From the NCBI GenBank assembly GCA_031363085.1, contig JANLTU010000002.1, positions 1-9,261 on the forward strand: a stretch of 9,261 nt of DNA, given 5' to 3'. A model generated the notes under the pieces. It was not told where the DNA came from, did no database searches, and was given only the letters and a program-made list of their open reading frames with translations. The translations under genes were made by a program, and so were the position numbers. Positions 5,401-9,261 of this stretch are shown here, piece by piece. Numbering within the stretch: position 1 is the stretch's first letter; each line of letters begins with the position of its first letter. Source of the stretch: UBA6921 sp031363085 (GTDB lineage Bacteria; Pseudomonadota; Gammaproteobacteria; SG8-11).

Positions 5401-6002
5401 GTAGCCACAGCGAAAAACCCAACGGCGTGGTGGCGCGCGGGTGGGCGGTGTGGCGCAGCCGCTCGTCGCGCTATTCACTGGGCACGTTACTGGTGGCGGG
5501 TTTTGTCGCGGGGATCGTATTTTGGGGCGGATTCAACACCGCCATGGAGTTGACCAACCACGAATCGTTTTGCATCGGTTGCCACGAGATGAACGACAAC
5601 GTGTACCAGGAATATCGCAGCACGGTGCACTACAGCAACCGCACCGGCGTGCGCGCCACCTGCCCCGATTGCCATGTGCCGAAGGAGTGGGTGCACAAGA
5701 TGGTGCGTAAAATTCAAGCCAGCAATGAGCTACTGCACAAGGCGCTGGGCAGCATCGACACACCGGAGAAGTTCGAAGCCAAGCGCCTGCAACTGGCGCA
5801 AAACGTGTGGCGCGCAATGAAAGAAACCAACTCGCGCGAGTGCCGTAATTGTCATGACTTTGATTCGATGGACTACACCGAGCAGGGTCGCCGCAGTGCG
5901 CCGCGCCATCAACAGGCGCTCAAGGAAGGCATGACCTGCATCGACTGCCACAAAGGCATTGCGCACTCACTGCCCTATGGCTATGAGGACGGGCGGCTTT
6001 AA
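5397..6002 (+). CDS. napC: Membrane-anchored tetraheme cytochrome c NapC (quinol dehydrogenase of the NapC/NirT family)
   Basis: NapC oxidises membrane quinol and passes electrons to NapB. The 201 residues match the usual length of about 200. A single N-terminal membrane anchor lies at about 29-46 (GTLLVAGFVAGIVFWGGF). Four heme-c motifs follow: CIGCH (59-63), CPDCH (89-93), CRNCH (149-153) and CIDCH (181-185). ELTNHESFCIGCHEM and CPDCHVPKEW are signature segments of the family. The ATG at 5397 is chosen because it overlaps the napB stop (ATGA) and places the anchor near the N-terminus; the same frame is open further upstream inside napB but has no support as a start. With napGH absent here, NapC is the only visible quinol entry point. 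The stop lies 15 bp from the convergent nodJ-like gene. Confidence 0.96.
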   Translation: MSSHSEKPNGVVARGWAVWRSRSSRYSLGTLLVAGFVAGIVFWGGFNTAMELTNHESFCIGCHEMNDNVYQEYRSTVHYSNRTGVRATCPDCHVPKEWVHKMVRKIQASNELLHKALGSIDTPEKFEAKRLQLAQNVWRAMKETNSRECRNCHDFDSMDYTEQGRRSAPRHQQALKEGMTCIDCHKGIAHSLPYGYEDGRL

Positions 6003-6017
6003 CCCACGCCTTGGCAC

Positions 6018-6800
6018 CTACACGAGCATGCGTCGGCGCAGCAGCACCACGGCGATATAGGTTGCAGCAACACCATAGGCGACGATTACGCCGATGTGCA
6101 GCAACGCGTGCTCCAACGGCGTACCGGTCATCAACGGGCGTGCGATGTTCACCGCGTGTGACAAGGGCAGTGCGTGCGCCGCCCATTGAATCCACGGCAA
6201 CATAGTGTCGAGCGGAAAGAACACACCGCTGAGCAACATCAACGGCGTGATCACCAAGGTGAAGTAATACAAAAAGAAATCGTAATTTTTGGCGAAGGCG
6301 GTGACGATCAGCGCCATCGCACCGAAACAGAACCCGGTGATGAACACCAACAACATCACCGGCACGAAAGCACTCCATTGCACCGGACTCAACAGCGTGG
6401 CCACAACGAAAATCGCCGCGCAACTGACCACGCTGCGCGTGGCGCACCAAGTGATTTCGCCCAGCACAATGTCGTCCAGCGTCAGCGGCGCAGCCAGCAT
6501 CGCGTCCCAGGTGCGCTGCATCGCCAGACGCGTGAACGCGGCGTACATGCCTTCTAAAGTTGCCGTGTTCATGGCGTTGGAGCAGACGATGCCGGTGGCT
6601 AGAAACGCCATGTAGTCCATGCCCTGCACCGGGCCGACCATGCCACCCAGCCCATAGCCAAGCGCCAGCAGATAAAACAGCGGCTCGCCAAAATTGGCCA
6701 GCAAACTGGGGCCCAGCACTTTCCACCACACGTAAAAGTGCCGCTTCCAGACAATAAGCGCGCGCAGGCTTAGTAAGGGTGGCGAGAAATCGAGCGTCAT
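6018..6800 (-). CDS. nodJ: NodJ-type ABC-2 transporter permease
   Basis: This 260-residue integral membrane protein has about six hydrophobic segments (roughly 28-50, 61-80, 113-137, 142-168, 174-196 and 231-254), the topology and length of NodJ-type ABC-2 permeases. Family-like segments include GYGLGG (48-53), FLATGIVCSNAMNTA (66-80), RTWDAMLAAPLTLDDIVLGE (96-115) and LLSGVFFPLDTMLPW (189-203). It would pair with the ATPase encoded just upstream: the ATPase stop and this ATG are one base apart (TGA-T-ATG). In rhizobia NodIJ exports lipochitin oligosaccharide signals, but homologues are widespread in beta- and gammaproteobacteria that make no Nod factor. The substrate here is therefore unknown, and the symbol marks the family only. 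It is the last gene of the ferredoxin-nodI-nodJ operon. Confidence 0.85.
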   Translation of the reverse strand: MTLDFSPPLLSLRALIVWKRHFYVWWKVLGPSLLANFGEPLFYLLALGYGLGGMVGPVQGMDYMAFLATGIVCSNAMNTATLEGMYAAFTRLAMQRTWDAMLAAPLTLDDIVLGEITWCATRSVVSCAAIFVVATLLSPVQWSAFVPVMLLVFITGFCFGAMALIVTAFAKNYDFFLYYFTLVITPLMLLSGVFFPLDTMLPWIQWAAHALPLSHAVNIARPLMTGTPLEHALLHIGVIVAYGVAATYIAVVLLRRRMLV

Positions 6801-6801
6801 A

Positions 6802-7716
6802 TCAATCCCGCAGGTCGCGGCCGGTTAGTTTTAAAAAAACGTCTTCGATGTTGGCGCGGCGGCTGGCGAATTGAAGCTGTACATGAGCACTCAGCGCTTG
6901 CAACAAGGGCTGCTCGTCGAGGCAATAGCAAAACGCCGTGTCGCCAACCAACTCGACGCGCTGCGTCAGCGCTGTCGCCACCGCGCTCACCCACGCCTCG
7001 ATGTCATGACCGCGCACCTCGACCACATGCGGCTCGATCAGCGTGCGGATTAATTCTTGCGGCGTGCCGGTCACCAGTACCTTGCCGTGATCCATGATCA
7101 CCATGCGGTCGCACAGACGTTCGGCTTCGTCCATGTAGTGCGTGGTGAGCACCAGGGTTTTGCCTTCGGCTTTCAAGCTGCGCAGTCGTTGCCAGATCAC
7201 ATGGCGCGCTTGCGGATCAAGCCCGGTGGACGGCTCGTCGAGGATCAACAGGTCGGGGGCATTCACCAGCGCGCGCGCCAGCGTGAGACGGCGCTGCATG
7301 CCGCCGGACAATGTGGTGACGTTGGCCTGCGCTTTTTCTTCAAGCGACACAAACGCCAGCAGTTCGGTGATGCGTGCGTTGAGCTGCGACCCGCGCAAGC
7401 CAAAATAACTGGCGTAGGTGAGCAGATTTTCAGTGACGGTGAAATCCGGATCGAGATTGTCTTTCTGCGGCACGATGCCGACGCGCTCGCGCACCTGTCG
7501 CGCTTGTGCGGGCACCGGCAACCCGAGCACCTCAATGCTGCCGCCGTCCGGCGGCGTCACGCCGAGCAACATGCGCAAGGTGGTGGACTTGCCTGCGCCG
7601 TTTGGCCCCAGCAGGCCAAAACATTCGCCGCGCTGCACGTCGAGGTCGATGCCGTCGACCACGGCTTGCCCAGCGTAAACCTTGCGCAGGCCGCGCACTG
7701 AAATAACGGAATCCAT
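6802..7716 (-). CDS. nodI: NodI-type ABC transporter ATP-binding protein
   Basis: The 304-residue ATPase energises the adjacent permease. Its ABC motifs are complete: Walker A GPNGAGKST (37-45), Q-loop Gln84 in VPQKDNLDPDFTV, signature LSGGM (136-140) followed by QRRLTLARAL, Walker B LLILDEP (156-162), D-loop GLDPQ (165-169) and switch His193 in TTHYMDEAERLCD. The first 230 or so residues form the nucleotide-binding domain. The C-terminal 70 or so resemble the extra domain of NodI/DrrA-type drug exporters and end near IEDVFLKLTGRDLRD. The QKDNLDPDFTV segment is typical of NodI. The start is the ATG at 7716, four bases after the ferredoxin stop, with AGGG just upstream inside that gene's end. 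Substrate unknown; confident for family, less so for the symbol. Confidence 0.88.
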   Translation of the reverse strand: MDSVISVRGLRKVYAGQAVVDGIDLDVQRGECFGLLGPNGAGKSTTLRMLLGVTPPDGGSIEVLGLPVPAQARQVRERVGIVPQKDNLDPDFTVTENLLTYASYFGLRGSQLNARITELLAFVSLEEKAQANVTTLSGGMQRRLTLARALVNAPDLLILDEPSTGLDPQARHVIWQRLRSLKAEGKTLVLTTHYMDEAERLCDRMVIMDHGKVLVTGTPQELIRTLIEPHVVEVRGHDIEAWVSAVATALTQRVELVGDTAFCYCLDEQPLLQALSAHVQLQFASRRANIEDVFLKLTGRDLRD

Positions 7717-7720
7717 AACC

Positions 7721-8032
7721 CTAGATCTTCAGCCGTGCGACGATACGCCCGTTAAGCACGTGCTCGTGAAAAATCTCGTCGATGTCTGCGGTGGTTTTGT
7801 AGGTGTACCATACGCCTTGCGGATAAATAACAAGCACCGGCCCCTGTGCGCAGCGGTCCATGCAACCGGCCGTGTTCACGCGCACTTGGCCGGCGCCGGC
7901 GAGATTCAATTCTTTGCTGCGCGCTTTGGCGTAATCGCGCAGCGCCTGTGCATCGTGATTCTGGCAACAGGCCTTTCCTGCCTCACGTTGATTGGTGCAA
8001 AAAAACAGATGGTGTTGGTAGTACGGCGTCAT
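7721..8032 (-). CDS. Thioredoxin-like [2Fe-2S] ferredoxin
   Basis: This 103-residue cytoplasmic electron carrier belongs to the thioredoxin-fold [2Fe-2S] ferredoxins, known from Aquifex and Azotobacter among others and also as the NuoE-like fold. The cysteine pattern is right: Cys12 in FFCTNQRE, Cys22/Cys23, then Cys57 and Cys61 in TAGCMDRCAQGP, followed by VLVIYPQGVWYTY (66-78) and a C-terminal HVLNGRIVARL. The start at 8032 is preferred because MTPYYQHHLFFCTN is how family members begin and GGA lies about six bases before; a longer frame opening at 8179 would run antisense into glcF. It heads the operon with nodI and nodJ and is divergent from glcF, 52 bp away. Its partner is unknown; glycolate-type dehydrogenase or the nitrate system are possibilities suggested only by position. 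Confidence 0.88.
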   Translation of the reverse strand: MTPYYQHHLFFCTNQREAGKACCQNHDAQALRDYAKARSKELNLAGAGQVRVNTAGCMDRCAQGPVLVIYPQGVWYTYKTTADIDEIFHEHVLNGRIVARLKI

Positions 8033-8084
8033 GAGATATCCAAGCGAAGTTTCGGCGAGTGGAATGACATTATAGGGAAAAACG
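8033..8084. promoter_or_regulatory. Divergent promoter region between ferredoxin and glcF
   Basis: Only 52 bp separate the two start codons. On the minus strand a perfect TATAAT (bases 8074-8069) could be the ferredoxin operon -10, giving a leader of about 30 nt; the matching -35 position, inside the glcF start, is poor. On the plus strand the glcF Shine-Dalgarno AGGG (8074-8077) overlaps the same bases; I see no convincing glcF promoter here. The shared segment suggests mutual or joint control. Confidence 0.35.
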
Positions 8085-9261
8085 GTGAACATAGTTGCCT
8101 CTGCTTCCCAGGCCAAACTCACCTTGCACACCGCCAAACAACTCAACACCCTCGCCGACCGCTGCGTGAAATGCGGCATGTGCCTGCCGCACTGCCCGAC
8201 CTATCACCTCACGCGCGACGAAAGCGAATCACCGCGCGGACGCATCGCACTCATCCAGGGTTTGACCAGCGGGCAACTGGCCTATTCCGACAAGCTTGGC
8301 ACGCATCTGGAAAATTGCCTCAAGTGCCGAGCCTGCGAACGCGTGTGCCCGTCGCTGGTGCCGTATGGCGAACTCATCGACGGCGCGCTCACGCATATTG
8401 CACATGAAGTCACCACGCCGCCGGCGCGACACCTGCGCCTGCTCAACCTAGTTACGCAACGTACCACTCTGCGCACGTTTGCGATGTTGCTGCGCGCTTA
8501 CCAACGCAGCGGCCTGCGCGCGCTGCTGCGCGGCAGCGGCCTGCTCAAGCTGTTAGGGCTTGCGCGTCATGATCATCTGCTGCCGTCGCTGCCGGCGATA
8601 CACACGTGGAAAAACTATTATCCGGCGCAAAACACCGCGCGCGGCGAGGTTGCCTTGTTCACCGGCTGCATCGCCGACGCCTTCGACCAAGCCACTTCAA
8701 ATGCTGCGATCCAAGTATTGACAAAATTAGGTTACGGCGTGCATGTGCCACCCGCGCAACGCTGCTGCGGCGCGTTACACCTGCACAACCAGCAACCCGA
8801 ACAGGCCGCAACGCTGACACAAGAAAATCTCGCCGCCTTCGGCGCGCTCGACGTGCAGGTGATCATCAGCACCGCCAGCGGCTGCGGCGCAACGCTGAGC
8901 GAATACGCCAACGATCCGCGCGCGACCGCTTTCATACGCAAGGTCGTTGACATCAGCACGTTTATCGCCTCAAGCCCGTGGCCGGAAAATGTCACGCTCA
9001 AGCCACTTAAAGCGCGCGTTGCAGTGCACGACCCGTGCAGCCTCACCCACGTGTTACGCCAGCACGAAAATCCTTACACGATGCTGCGCAAGATTCCTGA
9101 CATCGAACTGGTATCGCTACCGGATCGTGCCCGCTGCTGCGGCGCCGCCGGCAACTACATGCTCACGCATCCAACGCAGGCCGACGCGCTACGCGACGAA
9201 AAACTCGCCGGCATCGAACCACTCGGCGCGCGGATTCTCGTGACCTCCAACATCGGCTGCG
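8085..9261 (+). CDS. glcF: Glycolate oxidase iron-sulfur subunit GlcF, partial at window edge
   Basis: GlcF is the Fe-S subunit of the GlcDEF glycolate dehydrogenase, which oxidises glycolate to glyoxylate and passes electrons to the respiratory chain. The 392 visible residues hold two [4Fe-4S] motifs: Cys27, 30, 33, 37 (CVKCGMCLPHCP) and Cys78, 81, 84, 88 (CLKCRACERVCP). Two CCG domains follow: Cys195 with Cys227/228 (RCCGALH), and Cys318 (VHDPCS) with Cys351/352 (RCCGAAGNYML). The frame is still open at the edge in TSNIGC; E. coli GlcF is 407 residues, so only about 15 are missing. The start is GTG at 8085: AGGG lies seven bases upstream, and an in-frame ATG at 8064 is followed at once by a stop at 8073. 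glcD and glcE are not in the window. A related lactate or other 2-hydroxyacid dehydrogenase Fe-S subunit is the main alternative. Confidence 0.88.
   Translation, partial: MNIVASASQAKLTLHTAKQLNTLADRCVKCGMCLPHCPTYHLTRDESESPRGRIALIQGLTSGQLAYSDKLGTHLENCLKCRACERVCPSLVPYGELIDGALTHIAHEVTTPPARHLRLLNLVTQRTTLRTFAMLLRAYQRSGLRALLRGSGLLKLLGLARHDHLLPSLPAIHTWKNYYPAQNTARGEVALFTGCIADAFDQATSNAAIQVLTKLGYGVHVPPAQRCCGALHLHNQQPEQAATLTQENLAAFGALDVQVIISTASGCGATLSEYANDPRATAFIRKVVDISTFIASSPWPENVTLKPLKARVAVHDPCSLTHVLRQHENPYTMLRKIPDIELVSLPDRARCCGAAGNYMLTHPTQADALRDEKLAGIEPLGARILVTSNIGC

Overview
This window looks like chromosomal DNA from a respiratory Gram-negative bacterium, most likely a beta- or gammaproteobacterium (inferred from protein families, high GC and gene style; no rRNA or tRNA is present to settle it). 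Base composition is GC-rich in the genes, with one clearly AT-rich intergenic patch near 2180-2222.

Layout. (1) At the left edge, on the minus strand, is the start of an exported protein with the N-terminal domain of the SpvB/TcaC (insecticidal toxin complex B-like, RHS-associated) family; its C-terminus lies outside the window. (2) Upstream of it is about 665 bp without a credible gene (800-1464). It holds a palindromic repeat element resembling a MITE or REP (about 847-966) and a cluster of short dyads (1222-1289). (3) Next come a small ArsR-type regulator (+) with its own operator-like dyad and, tail to tail, a small membrane ORF (-) that looks like the two ends of a DHA2-type MFS drug exporter joined by internal deletion. 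(4) A 363-bp intergenic stretch follows, rich in inverted repeats, and leads into napA. (5) napA-napB-napC (+) is a compact periplasmic nitrate reductase operon. NapC takes electrons from membrane quinol, NapB passes them on, and the Tat-exported NapA reduces nitrate to nitrite. No napD, E, F, G or H is present here. (6) Converging on napC is a minus-strand operon: a thioredoxin-like [2Fe-2S] ferredoxin, a NodI-type ABC ATPase and a NodJ-type ABC-2 permease, read in that order with gaps of 4 and 1 bp. (7) Divergent from the ferredoxin is glcF (+), the Fe-S subunit of a glycolate oxidase-type enzyme, starting at GTG and cut by the right edge probably only a few residues before its end.

The window thus holds two redox modules (nitrate respiration; glycolate oxidation plus ferredoxin), an exporter of unknown substrate, and a decayed or rearranged regulator/efflux locus. 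I see no clear novel defence or mobile system. The most interesting unexplained material is non-coding: the structured napA leader, the dyad cluster upstream of arsR and the palindromic repeat. The ferredoxin-nodIJ pairing and the collapsed MFS gene are the most interesting coding observations.
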